A stretch of DNA of 48,547 bases from Reticulomyxa filosa (lineage: Eukaryota; Foraminifera; Reticulomyxidae). Shown here one piece after another: positions 1 through 11,544 of the stretch. The position numbers and the translations under genes were made by a program. Below the pieces are notes generated by a model. The model did no database searches and was not told the DNA's origin. It saw only the letters and a program-made list of their open reading frames with translations. The first letter of the stretch is position 1, and every line of letters starts with the position of its first letter. The stretch spans positions 1-48,547 of the forward strand of contig ASPP01020001.1 of assembly GCA_000512085.1 (NCBI GenBank), written 5' to 3'.

Positions 1-170
1 GTCATCAATCAAAGGAGATCATACGTCCAATGCGCAGGTATATGTGTATATGTATATGTATATGTATATATGCATATATCACAACAAACCATAAAAATAT
101 GCTTTTTTTTTTTTTTTTTTGCAAGGGAGGGAAAAAAAAGTTTAAAGGGAAACGTAAAAACACAAAGTAC
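1..170 (-). other. Intron of the kinase gene, open at the window edge
   Basis: After the donor at 170-169 the minus strand reads through a T/A-rich stretch and a TATATG repeat (about 39-80). No AG acceptor that reopens a kinase frame appears before base 1, so the window begins inside this intron. Confidence 0.55.
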
Positions 171-547
171 CCAGAGCTCATTGCCGTTTCGACACGATTC
201 AATGTAGCTGACCACATATTTGGAACGACATTTCTTCAACATTTTTATTTCATGACGCAATTCTCGTACATTGTCGGTTTCGATGGGAATCACCTTGATT
301 GCCACTATTTCTGTTGTAACACGGTTCAATGCCTTCACTACTTCTCCAAATGCGCTATGTCCCAGGTTGCATCACACACACATCTTCGTCATACTCTGAG
401 GCTTGCTGAAAACATTTGCAAAGGCTCGCGTCCAAGCCCAACAAACCTAAAAGTGCACAAAAATATAATTGTTCCCAAATATTTTTACACATACCCACTA
501 CCCAGAGATTCAATAATTTGAAATTTAGCGGCTTTTGACTTGGACAT
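171..547 (-). CDS. STE20/MST-like protein kinase, 5' end (partial)
   Basis: Two exons of a kinase gene that runs off the left edge: exon 1 at 547-502 and exon 2 at 361-171, ending in a GTACTT donor. Exon 1 encodes MSKSKAAKFQIIESLG and exon 2 continues HSAFGEVVKA, so together they form the glycine-rich loop LGHSAFGEVV. After it come the VAIK-like lysine strand (IVAIKVIPIE), helix C (RELRHEIKMLKK) and the strand VVSYIES, ending at NELWV before the hinge. This order and wording resemble MST/Hippo-type STE20 kinases. The protein begins directly at the kinase domain, without an N-terminal extension. The intron between the exons (501-362) starts GTAGTG but must end in GG to keep frame. The catalytic loop lies outside the window, so activity cannot be judged. 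The family call is firm and the subfamily tentative. Confidence 0.75.
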
Positions 548-1314
548 CGCTGCAATCGAGTTTTTCTCTCAAAAAAAATTCTACTCAAAGTTGGTACTAA
601 AAATTTGAACAGTGCAAAAAGGCAAACACTCACCAGTTAAACAATATTTGTGGAGGGCACGCTGTCGTTACTTTTCACAACAATCATCTAAGAAAAATAT
701 GGAAATGAGCTTTCAAACAATACAATTACCACAATAAAAACGATCCAGATAACATCAATTTCCCCGAAAAAGCTTTCTTTTTCTTAAGAAAATGTGCCGA
801 TCATATATATTTCAATTGAATGTAAAAATTTTTTGTCAGAATATAAAAAGGATGAGTAAGAAGTCTTGAATTGGGAGTGTCTTGGGATTTTTTGTTGTAA
901 TTAGATCTAATTCGTGTTAAAAGGATGAATACAATAAAAAATATGAAACAAGTTTCCCACGGAAACGAACAAGTGCATGTGTTGGAAAACACCAAGGGAC
1001 TAGTTTACAGATATTAACAAAGGGTACGAAATTCAAGAAAAATCCAGTACATTTGTCATTTGGAATTCGAGCAACTTTCTTGTTTTGTATGTTGGTTAAA
1101 GGGCCACATAAACAAAACAAAACCATAACAAAAATGTTGAGGTTACCGCAGAAAAATACACAAAAAAACAAATAAAAAATGTTGACCGAATGTGGACGGA
1201 AGAAAAATGGCAGAGTAAAAAGAAATGACAACAAGGAGGGGGGGGGGGAAGAGGAAAAAAAAGTTTCATTTTTAATGAAGTACGTATATAATATCCCTCC
1301 CCCCCTTGTCTGTC
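548..1314. other. Intergenic spacer
   Basis: Holds the upstream region of the kinase gene (toward 548) and the downstream region of the PAQR gene (toward 1314). A G-tract followed by A-rich sequence lies at about 1236-1262, and a C-tract at about 1298-1305. I see no convincing exon in it. Confidence 0.5.
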
Positions 1315-4300
1315 TTAGCACTGATGATCAACCCGCCAACCTAAATAAAGTTTAATAGCAGCTATCCCAGTAAACACTGGCAAAACGATGAAAAAATGCC
1401 ACAAATTATGTGAAGTTCCAATTTCGAAATACCATTTTTTTTCTTGACTAATTTTGGTAAAAGTTTCCTCTGCCAGGGATAAGGCTTCCTCACTATTACC
1501 TTTGCATCAAGCATTGAACAAAAGGGAAAAAAAAAAAAAAAAAAAACAGTAAAACGTAACAAATAAGGATCCGTACATAATACATATATGTATACGTAAT
1601 ACAAACCTTCGCGACTTAATTGGAGCATTTTTGCATAATTTTCTTCTCCCATCCGTGTCCGTAATTCTTTCAAAACGAAATGGCGCTCAGGGAATTGAGT
1701 GACTCGGAAAAAAGCGGCCAAGGTGAAGCTAACCATGGTAAGCGTCCAAGCCAAAGTGAATCCAAAAGGATAACTGCGCTTGAAAGATACCAATTGCACC
1801 ACATAATACCCAAACACGAAATACTGCGTAAAGAATATAAACAAACCCAACATATTTTCACGAATGTTTCGTGACTCTACTCCGGTTTGGGTGACAGCGA
1901 CTGCAGTGGTTATTCCTGATCACCAAAAAAAGAAAGTTCTTTTTTTCCCTATCACTTTCACCCCCTTTTCAATTGCAATGTTTTCAAAAATAAGCCAAAA
2001 AAAAATAAAAATAAAAAATAAAAAAATAAAAATGAACATACCAAAGGCCACCATCGACGACATGAACATGATTTGCACATTGGGATCACAAAAAAAAATG
2101 AAATGGACCCAAATGAACGACGTCGACAAGGACTGGATAATGATGGACACAAAGTCCACATTCCACCAAATCCGCGAGTGTTCGGCAGAGACGCAGTGAT
2201 ACAAGTGTGCGCCACCACTACACAGTGAGCGGAAGAAACACCCGGCGCAACAAATGACCACCAGCACTTTCGTCGTCATGCTTTGGGACTTAAAGAATGC
2301 AGGGTCGGTTTGAGCCCAATACACAAACAATATCACCATTCCTATCAAAGGGGCCCACTCTGTCCAAATGTTCATCGTCTAGAATACAGTCATTAATTAT
2401 ACATACGTACACACATACACATATATGTACATATATATGTATACGTATGTTTATCCTCTTTTAAAGTTTTGACACAAAACTTCATTGTGTATTTTAAACA
2501 TGGACTTGGTGGCTTCACAAACGGTCATTTCGCTACGATATCCATTTAAAATGTATTGATAACCGCTGACGTAAGAAGGAATTTCATCCATGGTAAGCAA
2601 TTGATTCGGGTTGGGTATTATGTTGGCATCGGTAGGAACTGTAGCTGTGGCTGTAGCTGCGACTGTGGCTGTGGCAGCAGTAGTGTTGTTTGCCGGACTC
2701 GAATTAAGTACAGGTGAGGTGGACCTGGAATTTCCTTCTTGTCGGACAACTTCGCCTCCTTCTTCGATAGTGTCGCCCTTTTTTTTTATCCATCGCATTT
2801 CGTGGTGATCCATATGCCCGGCAAAAGCGCTGAAAAGCTTCACACCGAAAAGATTATCTGACCCTCTTTCTTGACTCGAGTTCAATTCCTCAATTTGTGT
2901 GGTGTCGCGACTTGGACTCAAAAACTCGGCCAATCCCCTCGCCGTCCTTCGCTGTGACAACCCGCGTGTGGTGAAAGGCTTCACATTCAAAAACCCTGAA
3001 CTCGTGCGATGGTGTATTCCAACCGGAGAGGACGCTCCCAATATCCCCGAAGGGAGGTTTAGCGTTTGTGTTAGATTCTTTTCACGACCAGGATGAGTCG
3101 GCTTACCCTTTGCAAATTGAGGGACTTGGTCAAGACGAATGGTCAGTTCTTGATCTAATTTTGGAAAGGCCTTGTTCACTGCTGCTATAATACTTGGGTC
3201 CGCAGCTAATGATTATCATTTTTTTTAGTTCAAAAAAAAAGAAGGGGGACCCACGTGCGTTTGGGGGAAAAAAAAAAAGCACACAAGTGCATCAAATATA
3301 ATACATTGTTTATACCATTGGCTCCGACAATTAAATTAGGTGAACTGTCAATATTGTGAGCACTTGTTGACGGTGGACCCTGTGTTCCCCCAGCGCGAAT
3401 GGTAAGTGCTTGAGTTTTGAAGCTTGTTGGCTCGTTAGTAGATTCCAATAAAGCTGTGTCAATGACAAGTGAGTTCAAAAAGGTAAATCGCAAGGAGCGC
3501 TCCTTCCACTGCAATTCTTTTAAGATGATTGCCGTAACCAATAATATCACAACATTGGCAGTTACAATCTCTACCGCGTCCATTGAACCACTACTCGCTT
3601 TTTTTTTTTTTTTAAAAAAAAAAATTATAGTGCATTATTATTTTTTTTTTTAAAGTAACAAAATTAGAAAATAAATAGCCAAATAAACGCATGTGCGCAT
3701 GCAAACATTCGTACATGGAAACACCCCAGCTTTTCTTAAAATGACGAGAAAATCCAAGACAGTGAGAGTGGCCAACGAAACTGCGATGAAAAAAACGACG
3801 CGAATAAAAGAAGACAAGCCAAGGATTAACAACGCACCGCAATGATACAACAAAAAGTTTGACATGCTAACACTGCCAAAGGCGGTATACTGGATACTAA
3901 ACGCAATTAGTACGATGCAACTGGTACAAAGCTGGCTCATTACTTTTTATTATTATTATTATTATTATTTTTTTTTTTTTTTTAAAATGTATATACATAT
4001 ACACCACGTATATATGTATATATGTGTGAAATGTGATATATTTGAAGAGAGGAAAAGTAAGCAAAGTCACAAACAAGTAATTATTCTGCTGTCTTTGTAT
4101 TTAATAGCAAGGACAAAGCAAAAGATTTCAAGCAATAATGCGACAATATTTGGCACCAATTCGTTGGTGTGACGAATAAAATTGACATTCGTTACACATG
4201 ACACGATATGATATACTACCTAATGAAATAAAAATCCCCCCCCCCCCCCCGGTCAAAAAAAAAAAGAACCACAAATTAACTACATTTATAGGCATATACA

Positions 4301-5225
4301 CATGTGTATGTACATATATATATATATATATATGTATATGTATATATGCATATGTGTACTCTTCTCAATCTCATAGAGACATAAAATACAGATAATGCAC
4401 ACAGTGATAACAACACGAAACTAATACTAAAATGCTAGAGCAAATGCCATCGCCAAATAGAACATGCACGTAATGGACAAAGACTTGCTCTTGTTCGGGA
4501 TTAACGAAGCGATGGGAAAACCGGTGTGTCTTTGCGTTAAATTCGAGTGTTTTTTCCGCGCCGAGGGTCTTGACCCGTTCGGCTTCTTCCATTGGCAATA
4601 ATGAAATCTTGGACTTGGTTTTGTTGCCAGTGGCCTCTTCCACAGATTTTTTCTTGCTGTTTTCTTTGTCGATCACGTCGTCGTGAAACGATACTCTTTT
4701 CCCCAATAATGCGCTGTCGGGAATGCCCATACTGTCGATGTTGATATTGACGTTCTTGTTGCCACCACCACTTGGGTACACTGTCTTGCTTGTGCTTTTG
4801 TTCGCATTCGAATCATTTGTGCTTGTCTTTGTTGGATTGACGTCAGACTCAACCATTGTGTCAACACTTGTCATTGTGGTTATAATCGTGGTCGTGGCTG
4901 TTGTTGCACCGATACCTCCTCGAGTATCTGACAATGGATAGTCGTTGTCATTCGCTGCTTCAACCTTTTCTTCCTTCTCGTTCCGTCCTGTTGTCGTCCT
5001 TTCCAAATCTCGTTGGCTTGCTTTCTTTTCCATCTTTCCGTTGCTGTCCTCCTTTTTGTTTGATACCGTTGTCGGAGCTTGTACTGCTTCCTTCGCTTCG
5101 CTCACAGCGTCTCCGGGGCTTGGAGACGAATCTGCATCAATTTCAATATTTTTTGCAAGACTATCTACTGCTCCATGACCAGTCAAGCGCTTTGAAATTT
5201 GTGTATCTGTATCTATATCAGTCAT
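1315..5225 (-). CDS. PAQR-family receptor with an extra N-terminal multi-helix module
   Basis: Eight exons: 5225-4401, 4219-4075, 3942-3660, 3593-3316, 3205-2481, 2378-2042, 1915-1607, 1499-1315. All phases agree and give about 1,028 residues. The C-terminal 300 residues are a PAQR (adiponectin/progestin receptor, hemolysin III-like) domain. It has the entry segment IPSYVSGYQYILNGYR, the first helix after NIWTEW, the metal-site region GGAHLYHCVS with the aspartate in WWNVDFVSI, and the last-helix HxxxH in SHNLWHFF. Residues 1-240 are hydrophilic and Ser/Thr/Asp-rich, with a KRVSFHDD motif that fits a PP1-docking RVxF site. Residues about 248-443 contain seven hydrophobic segments I cannot assign to a family. 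A 280-residue polar linker joins them to the PAQR part. The start used is the ATG at 5225; an in-frame TTG codon lies at 5246. The exon 3 end could instead be at a GTACGAATG donor near 3707. The PAQR part is certain; the single-gene model is supported by phase and reading frame only. Confidence 0.75.
4297..4353. repeat. TATATATG-type repeat in a PAQR-gene intron
   Basis: ATAT/ATGTAT units in the intron between exons 1 and 2 of the PAQR gene, next to a C-tract at about 4237-4250. Confidence 0.85.
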
Positions 5226-6020
5226 TCCACACCACGACCGATACAATGATACTCTATTATTTTCGACTTGTCCTACTTTTTAAGTTTTCACCAATTGTTT
5301 TGGTGGAAGATCTAATTTGATTGCTTTTGCATCTTTCCAATAGTCCATAAACAAAAGAAAACAAAATATGAATAATAACACCTGCTGGAAAGATTAAATC
5401 AAAAACTTAATAATATATCTTTCCGGAAGTTCACAAACTTTTACGGAATTTTGTTTGAAATGAAAAGATATTTGTTTGGTCACTTTTATTTTTGGACTTT
5501 ACAACAAGTGAATAGTAAACCTTTGTTCAAAAATGTCAATTTATAACCAAATTTCAATCTCAAATATAAGTTCAAAGACAAGTGTTGTTGCAGTTGTCGC
5601 AAGAAAATAACAACAATGGAAACAAAAACAAAAAGAAATAAAACACAAGATAAAGAAGAAAGAAAAAGAAATAAATACGAATATTTTGATAGGCAAACAA
5701 TCCAAGTAAGATGAAACAGGGAATATCACTGAGACACCTAACACAAAACGATCAAAGCACTAATAAAAGTGTACTGCCTTGGGATGGGGGGCATACTTCC
5801 CACACAGAAGGCATCTATTGTTGTTTTGTTTATGGCCTTTTCTTTTACTCTTTATTAATTTTTTGGATGAATTGTTGGTGCCATCAAAATAGAATTTATT
5901 TTTTTTCCCGTCCCTTCTTTTTTTTGTTTGTATGTTTTTGTTCGATTAAAAAAAAATAACAAATATTAAGTCAATGTATTCTATTGCATCACGTTCACTC
6001 GTTTCGTTCCATTGTTTTCA
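5226..6020. other. Intergenic spacer upstream of the PAQR gene
   Basis: The upstream region of the PAQR gene and downstream region of XRN1. On the minus strand an ATG at 5348-5346 opens 22 codons (MDYWKDAKAIKLDLPPKQLV...) that end at a TAA at 5282-5280, in the same frame as the PAQR gene. This could be an upstream ORF or a broken 5' end. The rest is AT-rich with poly-T and poly-A runs and shows no recognisable gene. Confidence 0.45.
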
Positions 6021-7689
6021 TCAGTTTGTTCCATTGTTAGCATTGGGAGGCGGGGATCCGCTTGGAGTCGTGGATTGTTGTTGAGAAGAATGGAATTTGG
6101 ACAGTTTCTTGAAAATATAAGGAGAAGTTAAGTTGATGGCCGAGTCTTGCGTCACTAGCAGTCCTCGACCGTCACTACAACGGTTGTGCAAAGTGGTCCC
6201 ACTTGCGAATAGACGATCCGTCAATACTTCCAAAAAGTCGTTATGGACACCAACGACGGTGCCCAAAGTGCCAAAAGGGACTCCTTGATCACTTCGCAAC
6301 CACGCCACACGATCGCCCAAATTGAAGTTGTTATGATTAGTTGGAGACCACGCAACTTCTGTATCGCTTGCATACACGTGGTGAACTGGAACTTGTTGCA
6401 TTTGAATGCCTGGCGAGTTTGCAGTAATCTGTTCAGCATCTTTTTTTTTTTTTTGTCATTGATAATATTATTTATTTTTTAATGTAATAAATAAAATGTC
6501 GATCATTCATGAACAAAGTCGTAAGAAGCAAAAAAAAAAAAAAAACTGCTTTAACAGTATTTATTAGCGTCGTCTTCAATTTCTAAAATAATGTCTTTGG
6601 GTAAGGCTTGAGCACTACATTCAAGAAGAGGCAGTTGGGAAAATTCTTGCGTTCGGAGCCACTCCACAACATTGGTTAAGTACACGAATCCTTCTTGTTT
6701 TTTCTTTGCCAATTCTTCCCGATCGTCTTTCAGCTCTTCCGACATCGACATAGATGTTAAAGACATTGACGACTGCAAAAAGCCTGTGTCTGCTGTTGCC
6801 GACACTTACAGCAACCGCATACAATAATAAGGATATACGTTCACACAAGACCAATTACGTATATTGCAATGAAACCATTGAAAGAAAGAAAGCGATAAAA
6901 AAAAAAAGATGAAAATAAACTTGGAGTTTTGTCTTTCAGGCCATTTTGCAACAGCTGAGAAGACTGTGACTATTCACATCCACATTCCATAACATATCAA
7001 AAGTGTTAGTGTTAATCTCCCCCTTCTTTTCGTGATCAAAAAAAAAAAGACAAAACATCGAAAGCAGGAGCAAAATTACTCGAGTCGAGTTTATACCCTG
7101 AAAAAGTATGCAACAATTGAAAGACCAATGGAAACTTGGTTTTATATTCGATCAATAAATCAACAGCTTTCTGCGAAAACTCGAATTGAATTTGAGCCTC
7201 TTTCCACGCCTTTGCGGCTTGAGGATGGGACGGGTATCCCTTCTTGCTGACTTTCGACCTGCCACCGATGGCACGGACATATCCTGGAATAATGAACTTT
7301 TGCGTGGCGAGTCGAAGCTTCAAACCCAAGTCGATTTCGTCGCGGTAATGCTTGGCTGTGACGACACCACAGATTCGAGAAAACACAGACGTTGAAATCT
7401 TGACCAACTTGGCCGCGGCGTCAATGGAAAAATACCGTGCTTGTTGCTGATACTTCTTTATCACATTGTGTCCAAAGCTCGTGCGCTCAAACTTGCCAAT
7501 CAAACGGATATCCACCATACCATTTTGCGGCGCCCGAATTATTCGTCCCACCTTGCCAAAGTAATTTGTCATGTGTCCAATATACATTACCGGTGCACCC
7601 AATTTCAGTTCGGCTTCCACATTTATTATCCTTTTGAATTATTGTAGTGTTTAAATATTGTACATTATATACATATAATTTATATATAC

Positions 7690-7735
<46 letters not shown>

Positions 7736-10700
7736 GATAATACTTGTTTGTAAATCGGCCATCTTTGATCAAGTTTTTATCTTTGGTACTAACAACTAAC
7801 TGCAAAGGGACACAAACGAGATTCGTACTCCACGTCTTGACGGCTTGCTGATTCAAAGCGCTTGCAGGGGAATGCTGAGAAGAAGACGCAGAGGCGGCAA
7901 TGGACATTCGTTTCATGCCGGTCACGACTCGAACCTTAATTATAATGTGAATGCTGCCAACGTCAATGCCGAATATCCGAAGCAAACTCTGTCGCAATTG
8001 TGCTGCTTCGGTTTCAAATGCGGCACATGCTTGCTGTGATTTGTCCGTGACTTTGGAGTTTCCTTGTTCGTCTCTGTCCGAAAATTGTCTTCGGCATGTC
8101 TCCACGGTCACCACCTTCCCCTCTCGCAAATACGGCCATTGCACAAAGCAAGTGTTATTATTGCTCGCAAAATTCCATCCTGCGCGGTCCAGATATTCAT
8201 AGTCTCGCTCTGCGTCCAAATGTCTCAATTGGTTTTCAATCGACAATATCATTGTTTCGTATTTCGATGTTAGTCCAAATATATTGCATCCAATCTGATT
8301 ACAAACCATATTCGTGTATATATAAACCATATAAACACATAAACATATATGTATACACATATACACACATATATATCAAAAAAAAAAAAAACAAAAAAAA
8401 AAAACACACACTTTGCTTGTGCTGGTGGAGAAATCCAAGATTCGAAGCTGTGGAAAACCTTCGATTGGCGTGACACTGCCAGCATATGGCTCTGGCAAAA
8501 ATTTGCCATTGTTCGCAACTATGGGCGGATTTTCAAACTTATCAACCGACGTTACGTCAATCACCGACCCAAACAACGCTGGTGCTTCAATTCGGTTTTT
8601 CAATAACGCTTTTTCTGTATCAAACTTGAACATGAGTGCGTCATCAAAGCTATTGCGCTGTTTTTCTTCTTCCTTTGTGTGTTGCACGTGTATCATATAA
8701 TTTACTTTTTTTCATTTAAATAACCAAGCACACTTTGCATACAAAAACTTTAATGTTCTTATTTTTTTGTTTATAAAATATATACATGTGTATAAATATA
8801 TACATATATATATGTATTTATTTATGTATATGTGTGTATATATGTGTATATATATGTATATAAGTTTGTACAGTTAATTCTTTTGCGTAATCAATCATAG
8901 CCACGGCTTTTTTCAATTTCAAGTGGTCGATGAAAGGGAGCAAAGCAATTCCTTCCCACGGCGCCGTGGCATAATCCATGTCGATTGTGAAAGAGACCGG
9001 ATACATGCCGGCGATCGGTGACATGGGAAGTGTCATAAGTTTTCGGAATGGCTGCGGCAGCAGACGGGCGGAGGCAATGGGTAAGACGGCCAGTAGTTGT
9101 TCGAACGGCGAAAAGGGCGCGTCCAGAGTGAACTCGCACGTGAATTCTTTGCCAACACAAAGAACGTCACTCAGCAAAGGAGCATAGTGATGTGGATAGA
9201 ACCAGCTCCACGATGGAATGCCGTGGTAATAATACTGCAGCACCCATTGAAGGCCTTGCAAGTAGTCCCTGCACAGCTGTGCACGAGCTTCGGGTGTGTC
9301 CATCGAGCCGTCAGGCCATCGTTGTCGATAATAGTGATCTTTAAACAGTGGTGCTGATGTTTCACTCGCTATCAAATTTGGTGTTGGTTGTAACGAGTCT
9401 TTGAGTTCGTACAATTAAGAATTTTTTTTGGGGGGGGGGGGAGGGAAGGTGACCCTTGACATGCATAAGAGACTCAAGTTGCATACCTTCTTTTAACAAT
9501 TCCAATTCTTTGTCAATCTCTTCGATCGTCGGCTCTCTGACATTGGGGTCGCCGGTTCGATGGAACCCTTTTTTCCAGTAATCTTTCAAAAAGTTCAATT
9601 GCTCTTGCAATTGTGAGTTTTCAGATTGCGACATTTTTTGAAAATATTCGTACACGCTTTCCATATTTATTTTCCCATGATACGTCAAGTAGTCTGTTTT
9701 CACACAACCATTATTAATACATACATTATATATATATATATATATGTATATATGCATTATGCTTGTTTGTACCAGGCAATTGTGGCAAAATGGCTTTGTA
9801 ACGCAAAAACAAATGTTCCAATCCTCCTGTCGCGATGCTGATAGTGGGAAGGGGCGGTATGAAATCGTTGCCCACCAAAGTGCACAAAAAGACAAAGTCG
9901 TCGATGATTCGCTCCAAATTGAATTGCTTGTTACCCGTCCAATTGCTAACATAGTTGACATTTGCATTCTCATCCGATTGCCTTTTTTCTTCTCTTTCTT
10001 TTTCATTCGAATTGACATCGCTGTTTAAATGCTCAGTCGTTTTTTTGATTGGGTGTCCTCGCCTTTTTTAACAACGTTGGTGTCATTGATAAAGTCCAAT
10101 TCCAGATAATGTCTCAACACACTGATATGCAGCAATTGAAACTCATGTTTTCGATTCAATCGCTTTTGATTCATTTTGTTCTGTCGTTCTTGTTCTTGAA
10201 GTGCAAAGATTATTTCTTCGCGCAAAAGCGCAAAGTGCAACTCATGACTGACCAGTGACAAGATTATCAAATCGGCGTCCAGTCCGTAAATGCAATGACG
10301 GGTATTGCTGTCGTACGCTTCCGGAGGTTGCATTTTTATGTGTCGAATATACGACATTATTTTATGTTCCCCTTCACCTGGCACCAGATGGCTACTGTAA
10401 ATTACTGTCAAGTTTTTCCACAATCCATCCTCTGCCATTTGCTTGCGAATAAACAATGTCAAGTGTTTATTCAATTCCTCCATGAAATGTGTGCCCGGTG
10501 TTATTGCACTTGAATCAAAAGAGCTTGATACATTTTGGCCTCCTTTTTTCTCTGCTTCCTAGTAATTTGTAGTTTGATGTATTGCATATATGTATATAGG
10601 TATATAGGTATATATGTATATGTCTTTCTTGATTTAATAACAAAAAGTGTATATACAATTGCTTATTCGAACTTAACTTGACCTCGAGCAGCTACAAATC

Positions 10701-11156
10701 GTCGCTTTCTTTGCTGGTTTTGCTTTGCTCTGGGAGCCACTCCGTCAACTGCCAGGTATAAGAGCTTTTTTGGCTTCACCAATCTCACCAAATATGCTAT
10801 GTATTTCATTATACTCAGAAAGATTTCTGCGTGCGTTGAGTTTTTTCCTGCATTTACTCCATGACTACAGTTGTGAAATATTCCATTCATATCGAGATAC
10901 ATGCAATCTTATGTCCCCACCCAGTTTTTATTTCCATTCCTCGTCCGTGAGATTGTGACAACAGGGAAATATACACATATACAAATATATGTTTGTTTTC
11001 CTCCTCATACCAAATTCTGGACAAACAGGCCCATCAATTTTTTGATTGATCAGTGGGTAGCGTTCGGACAACCAACGGTAAAATTTTGGTATCCCCTGTG
11101 AGATATTTATGCTTTTATTATTTACTTTTTGATTTGTTTGTTTAAACCATTACCAT
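6021..11156 (-). CDS. XRN1: 5'-3' exoribonuclease 1
   Basis: Eleven exons: 11156-11154, 11095-11011, 10907-10678, 10558-9773, 9693-9487, 9398-8872, 8672-8412, 8294-7744, 7630-7080, 6804-6556, 6439-6021, about 1,289 residues. XRN1 degrades decapped mRNA in the cytoplasm. The start GIPKFYRWLSERYP is the family N-terminus. Magnesium-binding acidic residues are visible: Asp35 in YLDMNG, Glu168 and Glu170 in VPGEGEHK, Asp200 and Asp202 in GLDADL, and the Asp of LVGNDFIP. The second core half has WVLQYYYHGIPSWSWFYPHHYAPLLSD (quoted here as WVLQYYYHG, PSWSW and YPHHYAP) and PWEGIALLPFID. Downstream are the small beta-barrel domains, including VQWPYLREGKVV, and the SH3-like FNLGDRVAWLR with SGTTLHNRC. 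Exon 1 is the start codon alone. Exon 4 needs one extra base in the run at 10040-10046 to join its two conserved halves. The tail after the SH3-like domain is short and has no long disordered region. Confidence 0.95.
7670..7740. repeat. TATATATG-type repeat in an XRN1 intron
   Basis: TATATACATATATATA-like self-complementary repeat between exons 8 and 9 of XRN1. Confidence 0.9.
8775..8864. repeat. TATATATG/TGTGTATA repeat in an XRN1 intron
   Basis: Alternating TATA and TGTGTATA units between exons 6 and 7 of XRN1. Confidence 0.9.
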
Positions 11157-11544
11157 TTTTTATGACACTTCTTTTTGAAGATGGAAATGAAGTGTTCTGA
11201 TGAAGGGATGTTCTATTTTGCGTTCAGTTTTTGTGCAAACTTTTTAAAAATCGCTCAATCTTTTTCAATTTCACTATTTGCTTTTTCTGTTTTTACTTAT
11301 ATTTTCTTAGAGACAGTCACGATAAACTCAAAGGCCTTTTTTGTTTATGATAGCTTAATAAATTTGGTGCATGATAAATTTAAAAATTTGGATCAACTAC
11401 GGACCTTTTAACGAAAAGATTGATGCGAAAAAGGTGTCATTCTTTTGGCCAAGTGATTTAAAAAAGTCAATTTATTAACAACTCTTTTTAAATTGCACAA
11501 AACCAAGCAAGCTTTGCCCTCTTGTTTAAATCGGCAAATGTGCC
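11157..11544. other. Intergenic spacer between XRN1 and WrbA
   Basis: Upstream region of XRN1 and downstream region of the WrbA gene. A 78-codon plus-strand reading frame at 11175-11411 is rich in Phe and Ser and has no recognisable family features; I take it as chance. Nothing else is seen. Confidence 0.5.

Noticed and set aside
355-405. Frame break in the kinase gene, if an exon started at the CAG acceptor near 405
   Set aside because: That exon reads QASEYDEDV and then stops. Joining exon 547-502 directly to 361-171 gives a flawless kinase N-terminus, so the stretch 501-362 is better taken as intron.
4901-5320. Plus-strand frame opposite PAQR exon 1
   Set aside because: Antisense shadow of a Ser/Thr/Asp-rich exon; no own features.
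7670-7740. CRISPR-like array from repeated TATATATG blocks
   Set aside because: Simple sequence without unique spacers, in a eukaryotic intron.
11175-11411. 78-codon plus-strand frame
   Set aside because: Phe/Ser-rich, without family likeness, and lies in the XRN1 upstream region.
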